Source: Cohnella panacarvi Gsoil 349
Lineage (GTDB): Bacteria; Bacillota; Bacilli; Paenibacillales; Paenibacillaceae
DNA length: 64,000 nucleotides
Assembly (NCBI RefSeq): GCF_000515335.1
Contig: NZ_KI911563.1
Span: 1,563,956-1,627,955 of the forward strand
Direction of reading: 5' to 3'
The translations under genes and the position numbers were made by a program. Shown here in pieces: positions 24,934-34,868 of the stretch. The number at the start of each line of letters is the position of its first letter. The stretch's first letter is position 1. The notes under the pieces were generated by a model. That model was not told the DNA's origin and made no database searches. It worked only from the letters and a program-made list of their open reading frames with translations.

Positions 24934-25773
24934 TTACCCTTTGACCGACCCGGCCGTAACTTGCATAAACGAACGATTCGCGAAGAAATAGACGACAAGG
25001 ATCGGCAGCATCGACAAGCACGCGCCAGCCATCATCAGATGCGTCTGCATCGCCGCGCCGCTCCCGTATCTCAAGTTCGTCAACCCGACCGTTAACGTCT
25101 GCAGCTTCGGCGTATTCATCGTAAAGACGAGCGGCAGAATATATTCGTTCCACGCGTTCCGGAACGCGAATAACGCGGTAACCCCGAGACCGGGCTTCAG
25201 CAGCGGCAGGATCATTCTCCAATAAATTCCCATGAAGCTGCAGCCGTCGATCATCGCAGCCTCGTCCACGTCCCGCGGAATCGCTTTGAAAAATCCCATC
25301 AGGATGAAAAACGTCGTCGCATGCGCGCTGATCAGAATAAACACGACGCCCCACAACGATTGATTCAACCGGATATCGACCATCAGCTCGAATTGCGGGC
25401 GAAGAACGACCGCTCCGATCGAGATGAACATCGTGGAAGCTTGCATGACGACGAAAAACCTTTTGCCTATGAAATTCCTGCGGTCCACGACGTACCCCGC
25501 CATCGAAGCGACGATCAGCGTACCGACGGTCGAAGCCACGCTCACGAACAGGCTGTTCCACGTATACGTGGAGAAGTTCGCTTGCTTCCACGCTTCCGCG
25601 TAGTTCGAGAAATGCCACTCCTTCGGCCAGATCGTCGCTCCGGAAGCGAGCTCCAGGTTCGACTTGAAGGAGCCTAATATCGTCATCAGCACCGGGAAGA
25701 CGGTGAACAATGCGATGATCAACAAAAACAACCAAAGAATACCTCGCGAAACCCATTTTCCCATCCCGTTCAA
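24934..25773 (-). CDS. Carbohydrate ABC transporter permease (MalG type)
   Basis: 279 residues, six hydrophobic helices. The EAA loop is DVDEAAMIDGCSFMGIYWRM near residue 190, where the ATPase docks. A TTG start lies eight bases after GGAGG. It is the second permease of a CUT1-type importer together with 25786-26685; no ATPase gene is present in the cluster, so a shared MsmX-like ATPase is expected. The start lies 12 bases from the upstream permease stop. Confidence 0.93.
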   Translation of the reverse strand: MNGMGKWVSRGILWLFLLIIALFTVFPVLMTILGSFKSNLELASGATIWPKEWHFSNYAEAWKQANFSTYTWNSLFVSVASTVGTLIVASMAGYVVDRRNFIGKRFFVVMQASTMFISIGAVVLRPQFELMVDIRLNQSLWGVVFILISAHATTFFILMGFFKAIPRDVDEAAMIDGCSFMGIYWRMILPLLKPGLGVTALFAFRNAWNEYILPLVFTMNTPKLQTLTVGLTNLRYGSGAAMQTHLMMAGACLSMLPILVVYFFANRSFMQVTAGSVKG

Positions 25774-25785
25774 CGGACTCGCCTC

Positions 25786-26685
25786 CTAGTAAATCTTATT
25801 CAGCCGTCTGGAGAGCATGAAGTAGAATCCGGTTATGACGCCGACGATGATCGCCGTAGCGAATCCGACCGCGCTGCCGTAACCGATCTCTTGGATCATG
25901 GCGGATCCCGTCGATACTGGGAACAGCAGTTTGTACACGTACAGGTACATGACCTCCGTCTTGCCGACCGGCCCGCCTTCCGTAAGAACCATGATGCTCT
26001 CGTAGCCTTTGAGCGAGACAGTTATCGCCAGCATAATAATCATCTGCATGACCGGTCCCAGCATAGGCACCGTAATTTTCCAAAACTTCTGAATCGCGCT
26101 CGCTCCATCGATCTCGGCGCTCTCGTATAAATCTCCGGGAATGCTTTGCAGCCCCGCCAGAAACAGCAGCATATAGTTCCCGATCGCGCCCCATACGGCC
26201 AGGATAATGACGGTCAGCATCGCATAATCCGGCCCCAGCCAGTCGATGGCTCCCGATATCAAGCGGTTCTTAAGGAGGAACTGGTTCAATAAGCCGTTGT
26301 ACGAATTGAAAATAATAAAGAATACGACGGCGATGACCGCGGTACTGATGACCGTGGGCATAAAATAAAGCGCTCTGAGAAAGTTCCTGCCCTTCAAGCC
26401 CCGGTCAAGAATGACCGCTATAATTAACGAAAGCGGAATCGTGATCGCGATCTTCCCGCCTGCGTAGACGATCGTATTCCGAACGGCTTCCCAGAACAAT
26501 TCGTCCCCCCATAACCGGGTAAAATTGTCGAAGCCGATATAGATCATATCTCCGTAGCCTTTGTAGTCGTAGAACATGTAGCGCATCGCCCAGAAAATCG
26601 GGTAAATGCCCAGCACCGCGGTCAGAAGGAAGCTCGGCAGCAGGAAGCCGTAATTCTCGACATGGACTCTCCACTTCATACGCAT
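25786..26685 (-). CDS. Carbohydrate ABC transporter permease (MalF/UgpA type)
   Basis: About 299 residues with six helices and the EAA loop GDLYESAEIDGASAIQKFWK. The N-terminal YGFLLPSFLLTAVLGIYPIF is typical of LplB/UgpA permeases. GTG 26691, ATG 26685 and ATG 26679 are all possible starts; GAGGTG lies just upstream and overlaps the first. It pairs with the MalG-type permease and the lipoprotein encoded before it. Confidence 0.93.
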   Translation of the reverse strand: MRMKWRVHVENYGFLLPSFLLTAVLGIYPIFWAMRYMFYDYKGYGDMIYIGFDNFTRLWGDELFWEAVRNTIVYAGGKIAITIPLSLIIAVILDRGLKGRNFLRALYFMPTVISTAVIAVVFFIIFNSYNGLLNQFLLKNRLISGAIDWLGPDYAMLTVIILAVWGAIGNYMLLFLAGLQSIPGDLYESAEIDGASAIQKFWKITVPMLGPVMQMIIMLAITVSLKGYESIMVLTEGGPVGKTEVMYLYVYKLLFPVSTGSAMIQEIGYGSAVGFATAIIVGVITGFYFMLSRRLNKIY

Positions 26686-26743
26686 GATCACCTCTTAAGG
26701 AGGAGGGCACGGAAGTTGTTAGACTCCGTGCCCCCGCATCTTC

Positions 26744-28171
26744 TTATTTCGTAAGCATCGTGCCTTGCAGCTTCGCCGGATCGAAGCCAGGATCAACGAC
26801 CGCTTTCGTCTCGCCCGCGGCAACCGCTTTATCCAACGCTTCGTTATAACGCTTATTCAAGTCGGCGACGATATCGTCGAGCGAGCCTCCGCTTAACACG
26901 TATTTGAAGAACGCATCCCCGTAGTTCAAGCCTTGCACCGTCACGGTCGGCGGCAGCGGCCATAATGCGTCGTACTGCGTAAGCAGGAAGCCTTCGACGC
27001 CATTGATGGCCGGCGTGTTCGCTTGCGCCGCGATGGACGGAACCGCCGAGAGCCCGTAGCCCTTCTCGTGGTAATCCTTCAGAAGCTCGTCGCTGTACAT
27101 GTAGGTCAAGAACTTCCATGCCGCGTCTTTCTTCTCGGATTGGCTGGAGATCGCGAGCCATTGTCCCGAGTTCGCGAAGCCTGCGGCTCCCTTGATATTC
27201 CCGTCGATCGACGGCGCTTGCGCGGCGCCCCAATTGATCTCGGTCGGGAATTGGTTCTGATAGACGCCCGGTTCGGCGGAGTAGGACAAGTACATGCCGA
27301 TCTTCCCTTGCGCGAATTGAGCGCGCAGCGGGTCGATATCGAGCGATTCGACGCCTGGAAGCATGCTGCCGTCGTCTCTCATTTGCTTGAACGCATCGAT
27401 GACGGGCTTAAAGCCGCTGAAGTCGAATTTGCCGGTTCTAATGTCGTAGCCGAAGCCGTCGATACCGCTAAGCTGGAGAATTTCCCTCGCCGAACGGTCA
27501 AGCGCGCTCTTCGGAGCTTTGAAGTTTAGAGCGAAACCGTATTGGCCGTCGGCTTTGCCTGCTTCGGTAATTTTCTTCGCGGCATCGACCATCTCCGCGA
27601 GCGTCGTCGGCGGATTCGCGATCCCCGCTTTGGCGAAGAGGTCCTTATTGTAGACTAGCCGCAGCGTGTAGCCGAAGTTCGGCAGCGTATAAATTTTGCC
27701 GTCGAATTGGTTCGCTTGATCTTGAATCGTAGGGCCGAATTTCGTCTTCATTTCCTCGGTCAGATAGCCGTCCAGCGGCTCGAGGTATCCCTTCTTCACG
27801 AAAGGAATCGTCGTGTCTTGGTTCGGGCGCAGGATGTCGGGCGCTTGCTTGCTCGCGAACGCGATGTCTACCGACTGTACGTAGTTTTCCGTCATCGCCG
27901 TTACTTCGACTTCGATATTGTCTTGGTTCGTCTTGTTGTAGTTGTCTACCCGTTCTTTAATGTACTCGTTGTCGTGCCGGTCGAAGGTCCAGAAGACGAG
28001 CTTGGTCTTCGGTCCTTTGTCCGCGGGAGCGGACTCGGGGGCTTTGTCGCTCGATTGGGCGTTTGGCGCGGCTGCGCTCGGCTCGTTCGCGCCGTTATTG
28101 TTGCCGCTGCAGGCGGACAGCAATAACGCCGACAACGTAACCGCGGACAGCGCGGCGGATAACTTCTTCAT
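26744..28171 (-). CDS. Extracellular sugar-binding lipoprotein
   Basis: 475 residues. A lipoprotein signal peptide ends in the lipobox LLSAC at about residues 17-21, followed by a Gly/Asn/Ala linker. The body is a family 1 solute-binding protein (KLVFWTFDRHDNEYIKERVD, GAAGFANSGQWLAISSQSEK). It delivers the sugar to the two permeases downstream. Given uxuA and uxuB in the same cluster, the ligand is probably a uronic acid or an oligosaccharide containing one; this is inference from context only. Confidence 0.94.
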   Translation of the reverse strand: MKKLSAALSAVTLSALLLSACSGNNNGANEPSAAAPNAQSSDKAPESAPADKGPKTKLVFWTFDRHDNEYIKERVDNYNKTNQDNIEVEVTAMTENYVQSVDIAFASKQAPDILRPNQDTTIPFVKKGYLEPLDGYLTEEMKTKFGPTIQDQANQFDGKIYTLPNFGYTLRLVYNKDLFAKAGIANPPTTLAEMVDAAKKITEAGKADGQYGFALNFKAPKSALDRSAREILQLSGIDGFGYDIRTGKFDFSGFKPVIDAFKQMRDDGSMLPGVESLDIDPLRAQFAQGKIGMYLSYSAEPGVYQNQFPTEINWGAAQAPSIDGNIKGAAGFANSGQWLAISSQSEKKDAAWKFLTYMYSDELLKDYHEKGYGLSAVPSIAAQANTPAINGVEGFLLTQYDALWPLPPTVTVQGLNYGDAFFKYVLSGGSLDDIVADLNKRYNEALDKAVAAGETKAVVDPGFDPAKLQGTMLTK

Positions 28172-28266
28172 CTCTTATATCCTCCCTTGTGGCTGACTCT
28201 GAATTGAGTATAAGAGTCTATCGCACGATTGAGAGCGAGGTAATCTACCGCAATCGGGGGGAGAAT

Positions 28267-29880
28267 CTACAGATTATGCTCTTTATATTCCGAAGGGGTC
28301 ATGCCGACCGATTTCTTGAATACTTCGCTGAAATACCGACGATCCTCGTATCCGACAGCGACCGCGATATCTTGCACTTGGTGGCCGGCGGCAAGCATCG
28401 TTTTCGCCTTCTCGATGCGCTCTTGCGTCAGGTATTGAACAAACGTTCTGCCCGTAACCTTCTTGAACAGGTGAACGAAGTAGTTGGCGCTCACATGAAC
28501 ATGCTTGGCGCAATCGCCGATCGACAGGTCGGCGTGAAGGTTGGAGCGAATATACCGGATCGCTTCTTCGATTCTTCTCTCCGTCTCGGAGTGCTGCCTG
28601 CCCTCTATCGATTTGCAACCTTCCTTGCATAGATCGAGCAGAGCCTGCTGCAGATGGGCGAGCGGAACGCTTGATATCCACCCGCGGTCTCTGAACTTGC
28701 GTTCGATCGGTTCGATCTCCTGATAGGGCACCTTCTCTAGCAGAATCCGGACGATGACGGAAGCAAGCTCGTAGTAGACGCTGACCAGCAGCATCGGCTC
28801 CGGCAGCTTAGGTCCCGCCGACAGTTCGGCGAATATCGACTCGAGCACGCTGCACGACTTGAGCGCGTTGCCCGACAGCAGGCACATGGCCAGGTCCTGT
28901 TCCTTGTCCCTCGAGTAACTCGGAAGGCCGGCATCCGAGTTCGCGACGTCGTCGTATAGCAGCACAACGTTGCCGCCGGCGTAAAATTGATAGGATAGCG
29001 CGAATATCGCCTCTCGATAGGCCTCTCTCAAATGAATCGCGTCTTTGGCTTTCCTTCCTAGCCCGATCGATACGGTTAGCTTGGTGAATGCCGCTATGTT
29101 CTCCCGGCACATCTCGGCGATTGCGGACGGTTCGAGCGAGTCGACCGTGTTGTAGATCGCGATGAACCTGCTGCTGCTGTCTCTGAAAATATATCCTGCG
29201 GTGTACTGGGCCATCGTTTCCTCGACGATATTGTGCATCGTGAACCGGACAAGCTCCGCTTCTTCGATCGAGAGCGACCGGCTGCTCTCGGCGAAGTGGT
29301 CGATCTCGATGACCATGACCGCCAGGTCAACCGGAGACAGCTCGACTTGCAGGAATTCCCATCGCCTGCGAATATGATCCTCGCTCGCGGGATGATGGAG
29401 CAACAGATGAAAAAATTCCTGACGCAGGATCGGCAAGCTCATTCGCAGCTTTAACCGGATTTCCTCCGCCTTGCGTTCCGCCAGCCTTTCCTCTTCGACG
29501 GCTTTCTTCGCCTTCAGCACGACGTCGACGATCGTCTGTACGGAATGAGGCTTCGTAATATAGTCGAACGCTCCGAGCCGAAGCGCTTGTTGAACGTACT
29601 CGAAGTCGTTGTAACCGCTGAAGAAGATGACTTTGCCTTGGAACGCTTCCTCTCTCAGCAATGTCAGCATCTCGATCCCGTCCATGTTCGGCATGCGAAT
29701 GTCCGTCAGCACGATATCGGGCTTCATCGTCCGGATCAGATAGATGCCCTCGTCGCCGTCCAGCGCGGTTCCGCAAATGTCGATCTGATGAGAAGCCCAT
29801 GGGATATGCTTGGTTATGCCCTCCACCACGCTTCGGACATCGTCAATCACGCACAAGGTGCAGGTTGGTTCCATCTTCAT
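28267..29880 (-). CDS. Response regulator with AraC-type DNA-binding domain (YesN type)
   Basis: 537 residues. An N-terminal receiver has the acidic pair in CVIDDV and the phospho-acceptor Asp in DIVLTDIRMPNMDG (near residue 55), plus KPHS as the Lys switch. A 250-residue central linker follows, then two helix-turn-helix motifs at the C-terminus (LSIGDCAKHVHVSANYFVHL, QDIAVAVGYEDRRYFSEVFK). It overlaps the end of its kinase gene by 38 bases and lies upstream of the sugar transporter, which it probably activates. The transporter gene starts about 95 bases later. Confidence 0.94.
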   Translation of the reverse strand: MKMEPTCTLCVIDDVRSVVEGITKHIPWASHQIDICGTALDGDEGIYLIRTMKPDIVLTDIRMPNMDGIEMLTLLREEAFQGKVIFFSGYNDFEYVQQALRLGAFDYITKPHSVQTIVDVVLKAKKAVEEERLAERKAEEIRLKLRMSLPILRQEFFHLLLHHPASEDHIRRRWEFLQVELSPVDLAVMVIEIDHFAESSRSLSIEEAELVRFTMHNIVEETMAQYTAGYIFRDSSSRFIAIYNTVDSLEPSAIAEMCRENIAAFTKLTVSIGLGRKAKDAIHLREAYREAIFALSYQFYAGGNVVLLYDDVANSDAGLPSYSRDKEQDLAMCLLSGNALKSCSVLESIFAELSAGPKLPEPMLLVSVYYELASVIVRILLEKVPYQEIEPIERKFRDRGWISSVPLAHLQQALLDLCKEGCKSIEGRQHSETERRIEEAIRYIRSNLHADLSIGDCAKHVHVSANYFVHLFKKVTGRTFVQYLTQERIEKAKTMLAAGHQVQDIAVAVGYEDRRYFSEVFKKSVGMTPSEYKEHNL

Positions 29881-31594
29881 GCCCTCCGATCGGAATATGT
29901 AAGGTCACTACAGTCCCCACGTTAAGCCGGCTCTGAACGGACATCGACGACTGTGCCCCGTAATATAGCCGCAGCCGGTTGTTAATGTTACGCAAGGCGT
30001 AGCCGTTGCCGGAGCCCCCGCTCGTTCCAAGCGGTTCTTTCAGCAGCTTGCTTGCGGTCTGCTCGTCCATCCCGGAGCCGTTGTCGAATACGGTGATCAC
30101 CAAATACCGAGCGTTCGTCGCCAGGCTGATCCGGATTATCCCGTCGGCCTTAACGTTCTTGAATCCGTGCAGAATCGAGTTTTCGACGATCGGCTGAAGC
30201 ATCAGCTTTAAGATCGGCAAGCTCCGCAGCGACTCGTTCCCGAGCGAAATTTCATATTCGAATAAATTTTCGTAGGAGTTTCGTTGAAGCATCATATACT
30301 GCTCGACATGGGCGAGTTCTCGATCGATCGTCGTCATTTCTTTGCCCCCGTTGAGTCCAAGCTGGAACATCTGCGACAACGACAACACCATCTCGCCGAC
30401 GTTCGCCGACTGTCCGAGCTGATTTTTCCAGTAGATCGTGTTCAAGGTGTTATATAGAAAATGAGGAGAGATTTGCGCCTGCAGCGCGGCGATTTCGGCT
30501 TTTCTCTTCTCTTCCTCGATCGTTTGGTTCGTGGCGATCAAGTTCGATATCGTCTCGAGCATTTGGTTGAATCGAAGGCCGACGAGGCTGAATTCGTCGG
30601 CGTATTTGCTCCTGAATCGTACGGATAGTTCGTTCCGCTCGACTTTTTTCATCAGCGTCTTCAAGCTTTGCAGCGGCTTGAGCAGGAGCGAGACGAGCAT
30701 TCTGGAGACGAACAGGGAAATAACGATGCAGCTCGCGGCTCCCCATAGGACGATCCATTGTATCCGATTCAGCTGTTTCAAGATGACGGCGCGCTTCTGA
30801 AAACTGACGAGCGTCCAATCGTTCATCGTCAGCTTCGCTTGGCTGACGATGTAGTCGGCCTCCCGTCTATTATCCATGCGAATGTCCGCGAGCCCCGAAC
30901 TCAGCACGTTGGCCCCATCCGCATCGGTGAGCGCCATTTCGTAATTTTGCGCGTTCAAATTCGACATCAGAATATCGGTCAAAGAGCTTTCGAGCACGTT
31001 AACGATGATATAGATTTCGTCCGTTTCCGAAATCGGGTGCATGACGAACGATACGACGTCTTTGCGGCTCGTAAAATACGGATCTTCATGCCCTTTGATC
31101 CACACATGATTCTTCGCCGTCTTCAGTTCTTTATAGATGTCGGAGCCTACGAACGGCACGTTCAAATTCCTGACGTTCGCCGTGTCGAAGAAGTCCCCGA
31201 TCGGAGTCGACAGGAGCACGGAATGAACCATCGGTTCGTTAAGCTTGATTTGGGCGAACAACGGCTGCATCGCGGTTAGATCCGTGTAATATTTGGACTT
31301 GTCCCTCTGCTTCACGTCATTGGCCATCTGATGGTAAGCGTCGCTCAGAATTAACGTCATGACGGATACCGTTATATGTCTCATCCGTTCGTCCATGACT
31401 TGTCTGGAACGATCGATCGTCTCTTGCCCCGCTTGCTTCGCGTTCGACTCGACGATGTCCGATGCGACCCAATACGCCCCGCCTCCGGTCAAGGAGATGG
31501 CGAGCACGATCAATACGACGAAAGTCACTTGCACTCTCGTCTGGAAACTTAGCTTGTAATACGATCTGGACAAGCCTTTCGCGAATGCCCGCAC
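29843..31594 (-). CDS. Sensor histidine kinase (YesM type)
   Basis: 583 residues. Two membrane helices (VQVTFVVLIVLAISL near 15 and WIVLWGAASCIVISL near 275) flank an extracytoplasmic sensor. A HAMP region follows, then the His-kinase core QAQISPHFLYNTLNT with the phospho-His, and an ATPase domain with DNGSGMDE and GNGYALRNI. I start at GTG 31594, with GGGAG nine bases upstream; a longer frame runs back through the promoter and into the divergent M23 gene, so it is rejected. Signals probably relate to the sugar imported by the transporter. Confidence 0.9.
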   Translation of the reverse strand: MRAFAKGLSRSYYKLSFQTRVQVTFVVLIVLAISLTGGGAYWVASDIVESNAKQAGQETIDRSRQVMDERMRHITVSVMTLILSDAYHQMANDVKQRDKSKYYTDLTAMQPLFAQIKLNEPMVHSVLLSTPIGDFFDTANVRNLNVPFVGSDIYKELKTAKNHVWIKGHEDPYFTSRKDVVSFVMHPISETDEIYIIVNVLESSLTDILMSNLNAQNYEMALTDADGANVLSSGLADIRMDNRREADYIVSQAKLTMNDWTLVSFQKRAVILKQLNRIQWIVLWGAASCIVISLFVSRMLVSLLLKPLQSLKTLMKKVERNELSVRFRSKYADEFSLVGLRFNQMLETISNLIATNQTIEEEKRKAEIAALQAQISPHFLYNTLNTIYWKNQLGQSANVGEMVLSLSQMFQLGLNGGKEMTTIDRELAHVEQYMMLQRNSYENLFEYEISLGNESLRSLPILKLMLQPIVENSILHGFKNVKADGIIRISLATNARYLVITVFDNGSGMDEQTASKLLKEPLGTSGGSGNGYALRNINNRLRLYYGAQSSMSVQSRLNVGTVVTLHIPIGGHEDGTNLHLVRD

Positions 31595-31753
31595 GTTCGG
31601 TCTCTCCCAACTTCGAACAAAAGTCCCCTGCTTTGTCGAAAGTTCGACATCGCGGAGGACTTTCCCTTCCGCGCACAAAAAAAGCATCATTCGGATAAAA
31701 ACCAATGATCTGTAAAAACCTACTCTACATGATGAAATAGAGGAGGGCTTGCG

Positions 31754-32773
31754 TTGATCAGACTTTTGTGGAAAGTCGCAATGATAAGCGCATTGGCAAT
31801 TTCGCTCGCCTGCGCAGCCGGCGCGCCTTCCGCGGCCGTCGCCGCGCCCGATCCGGAGACGCTCAAGAAGCGCTCGCAGCTGTACGAGCGCATTCATTTG
31901 CTCACCGGCCTGGATTGGGCCGAGATCGCGGCGATCGACCAGTACGAGCGAACGTTGTCGCGCGCTCATCCGAAGACGAGGCCGATCCGGGAGGACGCGG
32001 TGACCGGCGTATACGTCCGGCCCGAGGAATGGAGCGGCGAGCTGAATCCCGACGATCAAGATACGGAACCGGCGTCGATACAGTTTTTCCGCGGCATCGG
32101 CCGCGACGGCTCCGGCGATCGCAAAGCCGACCGCAGCCAGGACGAGGACTTGCTCTACTCGGTAGCCGCGGAAGTTCTACGGTACGGCAGCGTCAAGGAC
32201 GACTTCGCGATCGGGCTGTGGGAATATTATCAGAACACCCGGGCGGTACAGCGAATTCAGCAATTCGCCTATCTATACCGCACGTTCGGCAGGCTTGACT
32301 TATCGGGCAACGCGTTCCCTCTTCCGTTGGGCAGCGTCTACTCGTTTCGCAGCACTTGGGGAAACAGCCGCAGCTGGGGCGGTTACCGGATTCATGAAGG
32401 TACGGACATATTCGCTAGACACGGCGTTCCCGTCCGGAGCACCGTATACGGGGTCGTCGAGATCAAAGGCTGGAACAAGTACGGCGGCTGGCGGATCGGC
32501 ATTCGCGACATCAACAATCTGTATCATTATTACGCGCACCTGTCCGGCTTCGAGAAGACGGTCAAGGCAGGAGACGTCGTCCGGCCCGGGCAAGTGATCG
32601 GTTACGTCGGCAGCTCGGGCTACGGAAAGCCCGGCACATCGGGCAAGTTCCCGCCTCATCTGCATTACGGCGTATACCGGGATCGCGGCTTGGTCGAATG
32701 GGCTTTCGATCCTTACCCGCTGCTGAAACGGTGGGAAAAAGAAGAACGCAAGTCGCTTAAGGCTCATCGTTAA
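31754..32773 (+). CDS. Secreted M23 family metallopeptidase
   Basis: 339 residues. A signal peptide (residues 1-30, LACAAGAPSAAVAA end) is followed by a 180-residue helical domain of unknown role. The C-terminal LytM domain has zinc ligands in HEGTD (about 218-222) and HLHYG (about 300-304). It would cut peptidoglycan peptides outside the cell. A TTG start lies seven bases after GGAGGG. The stop codon lies in the loop of the terminator hairpin that overlaps the gene end. It is divergent from the YesM-type kinase gene. Confidence 0.92.
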   Translation: MIRLLWKVAMISALAISLACAAGAPSAAVAAPDPETLKKRSQLYERIHLLTGLDWAEIAAIDQYERTLSRAHPKTRPIREDAVTGVYVRPEEWSGELNPDDQDTEPASIQFFRGIGRDGSGDRKADRSQDEDLLYSVAAEVLRYGSVKDDFAIGLWEYYQNTRAVQRIQQFAYLYRTFGRLDLSGNAFPLPLGSVYSFRSTWGNSRSWGGYRIHEGTDIFARHGVPVRSTVYGVVEIKGWNKYGGWRIGIRDINNLYHYYAHLSGFEKTVKAGDVVRPGQVIGYVGSSGYGKPGTSGKFPPHLHYGVYRDRGLVEWAFDPYPLLKRWEKEERKSLKAHR

Positions 32774-32803
32774 TCCCATAACGAGAGCCTTAAGCGGCTT
32801 TTT
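32752..32803 (+). terminator. Intrinsic terminator overlapping the M23 gene end
   Basis: CGCTTAAGGCTC (32754-32765) pairs with GAGCCTTAAGCG (32785-32796), followed by GCTTTTTAA. The stop codon TAA lies inside the loop. Confidence 0.75.
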
Positions 32804-33704
32804 AATGCGAGGCGGCGGGAGCGGACCCTGACCCCGTCTCCGGTCTCGGCAGCGAGATGACCGGCGCCTGCGGCGCCGAATTCCCGACCGGATTGCCATG
32901 GTTGTCGTAATAGTACGTAGGCACGTCGCCGACGACCATGACGTAGGACAGCGGAATTTCTGTCTCCAACTGCTGCGGCTCCTGATCGAACGGGATCACG
33001 ACCGCGATGTCGGTGCGGATCCGCACGTATACCTCGACCAATAAATTGTTGATGCCCGCTTCCGTCGATCTCGTAAGGACGTCCACCTTCACCGCCGTCG
33101 CCGGATGGAACTTCACCGATACGCTCGGGCCGATCGACGAGATGAACGGGCTGTTCAGCGCATGCCCGATCGGGATATGCTCGGGGATATCCTCCTTCTC
33201 CTTAAGCACTCGGTGAACGACCTCGATCGTCTCCGACGTAATGCGCATCTGTTCCTTATAATCGAGCACGAGCCCGGTCACTTTTCCCGTTTCGTTCATT
33301 TTCCACTCGAGCAGCTTACCCGAATCGACCGTCTGCGCGACTTCCGACGTAATCGCCGCATTGATCGCGTCCGTGGCCATTTGCGTAACGCGCACTTTCG
33401 CGAGGAACATGAGCGGGCCGCGCAGCTCCCTGTCGAGGAACAGCATGCCCTGCAAGAGGAGGAACGCGATCAACAGGATGGCGATCGTCCATTTATGCTT
33501 TCGTTTCAGCCGGCTCGGCCGCTTCGACTTCCACTTCGCCGCCGGGGTGCCGACTGCCGGACGAGAGGAAGACAACCACTTGCGCGTCCCCCATCTGCGC
33601 GGCGCCGGCCGCTGCTTGAAACCGCTGCCCCCCAGCATGCTGCGCCCTCTTCCCCATTTGCGCGGAATAGGCTTCGGCAAGGGTATCCCCCATCGTCTGG
33701 CCAA
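32802..33704 (-). CDS. yunB: Sporulation protein YunB
   Basis: 300 residues. A basic, Trp/Pro-rich N-terminus and one membrane helix (IAILLIAFLLLQGMLFL) precede the conserved YunB domain, including ATDAINAAITSEV, IPIGHALNSPFISSIGPSV, EVYVRIRTDIAVVIPF and ETEIPLSYVMVVGDVP. YunB is expressed in the mother cell in B. subtilis and needed for proper spores. TTG 33704 lies six bases after AGGAGGG; the longer ATG at 33749 sits right beside the terminator of the gene upstream. The tail is Ala/Pro/Ser-rich. Confidence 0.88.
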   Translation of the reverse strand: MARRWGIPLPKPIPRKWGRGRSMLGGSGFKQRPAPRRWGTRKWLSSSRPAVGTPAAKWKSKRPSRLKRKHKWTIAILLIAFLLLQGMLFLDRELRGPLMFLAKVRVTQMATDAINAAITSEVAQTVDSGKLLEWKMNETGKVTGLVLDYKEQMRITSETIEVVHRVLKEKEDIPEHIPIGHALNSPFISSIGPSVSVKFHPATAVKVDVLTRSTEAGINNLLVEVYVRIRTDIAVVIPFDQEPQQLETEIPLSYVMVVGDVPTYYYDNHGNPVGNSAPQAPVISLPRPETGSGSAPAASH

Positions 33705-33751
33705 CGCGATCCCTCCTCTTCCGTGTCGTTCATGCTTATGCTTGGGCACGA

Positions 33752-33794
33752 CAAAAAAGCACCGCTCGCCGCCGGTACGGCGGTTCGCGGTGCC
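33752..33794 (-). terminator. Intrinsic terminator of the AraC regulator gene
   Basis: GGCACCGC and CCGCC pair with GGCGG and GCGGTGC, followed by TTTTTT in the leftward direction. Confidence 0.8.
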
Positions 33795-33807
33795 CTATAG
33801 CGTCTAG

Positions 33808-34674
33808 TCATCTTGCCCGCAGTTGCTTCGGCGAGCAGCCTCTGATTTGCTTGAACAGCTTGGAGAACGCGTTAATGCTTCCGCAGCCGATCCGGTCCGC
33901 GATCTCCGTGATGCTCAGCGTCGTTCCGAGCAGCAATCGCTCCGCTTCTTGAATCCGGTAGTGGTTCACGTATTGCACGAACGTCAACCCGGTCAGCTTC
34001 TTGAACGTTTTACAGAAATGGAAGGTGCTCAGATGAACGATGCCCGCGGCCTTATCCAGCGAGATCGGCTCGGCGTAGTGATCCTCGACGTACCGCAGCA
34101 GCGCTTTGAATCTCTTCGCTTTCAAGTTCGTATCGCTCAGTCGGTTATCCGAAGCGTAAGGCTCGGTATACCAACGATAGAGCCAGGTGAACAGCAGCCG
34201 AACGGACGCTTGAACCGCTTGCTGATAGCCGGGAAGCTTGGCCTGGAACTCGCCTATGATCGTATCGACCGCGCTGCGGATTCGCGGATCATGCTCGCTG
34301 CTCGGATCAGGGACGTTCACGAACGCTTTGTCGCCTTCCGTATACGAGGTCGCTAATCCCATCGCCTCGAGATCGACCTCTTGCAGCCCGATCAGCGAGG
34401 GATGGAACACGATCGCGTAGAATATGAACGGAGTCGACGGTTCGCCAATTCCGTGGAGCTCTCCGCTGTTCACGAAGTAGAGCTCGCCGGCGCGCGCTTG
34501 GTATTTGCGGTTGCCGATCGTCAGGGTAGCCTCCCCCCGCTCGATCAAGATTACCTCGAGATGCTCGTGCCAGTGCAGCGGCAGATGATGGTGCTCCTCG
34601 AATCGGGGATGGAACACGTTGATCGGAAAATCCCACGCCGACAGCCGCGTATTTTCCTGACGTAAGAATCTCAT
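33808..34674 (-). CDS. AraC family regulator with cupin sensor domain
   Basis: 288 residues. The N-terminal cupin-like barrel has LHWHEHLEVILIERGEATL and YFVNSGELHGI (a His-containing sugar-binding pocket in the family). A linker of about 100 residues leads to two C-terminal helix-turn-helix motifs (ISLDKAAGIVHLSTFHFCKT and LSITEIADRIGCGSINAFSK). Such proteins usually control sugar genes. No catabolic gene lies immediately beside it, so its target is unknown. It stands alone, with its own terminator. The upstream gap (34675-34826) holds its promoter region; I cannot place the elements with confidence. Confidence 0.9.
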   Translation of the reverse strand: MRFLRQENTRLSAWDFPINVFHPRFEEHHHLPLHWHEHLEVILIERGEATLTIGNRKYQARAGELYFVNSGELHGIGEPSTPFIFYAIVFHPSLIGLQEVDLEAMGLATSYTEGDKAFVNVPDPSSEHDPRIRSAVDTIIGEFQAKLPGYQQAVQASVRLLFTWLYRWYTEPYASDNRLSDTNLKAKRFKALLRYVEDHYAEPISLDKAAGIVHLSTFHFCKTFKKLTGLTFVQYVNHYRIQEAERLLLGTTLSITEIADRIGCGSINAFSKLFKQIRGCSPKQLRAR

Positions 34675-34826
34675 GTGGCTCGAATCACCTCAAACCGCAA
34701 TATCGGACAAATAATTGACAAAATCGATTAAAAAGACCCCGGAACAGCGCAATATGATAGTAGCGTAACACAGGTTCACCGATTGAGCTAACCTATTTTT
34801 GTCAATCCGTTTTTTGCGACTCAATA

Positions 34827-34864
34827 ATAAAGACTGGAGTTTGTTTAAGCATCTCCAGTCTTTG
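34827..34864. terminator. Terminator after the SpoU methyltransferase gene
   Basis: AAAGACTGGAG (34829-34839) pairs exactly with CTCCAGTCTTT (34853-34863). It lies just past the methyltransferase stop. Confidence 0.7.
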
Positions 34865-34868
34865 GCGA

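Noticed and set aside
31595..32059. N-terminal extension of the YesM-type kinase frame
   Set aside because: It runs antisense through the M23 gene and its promoter; residues are unlike any kinase, and GTG 31594 has a good ribosome site.
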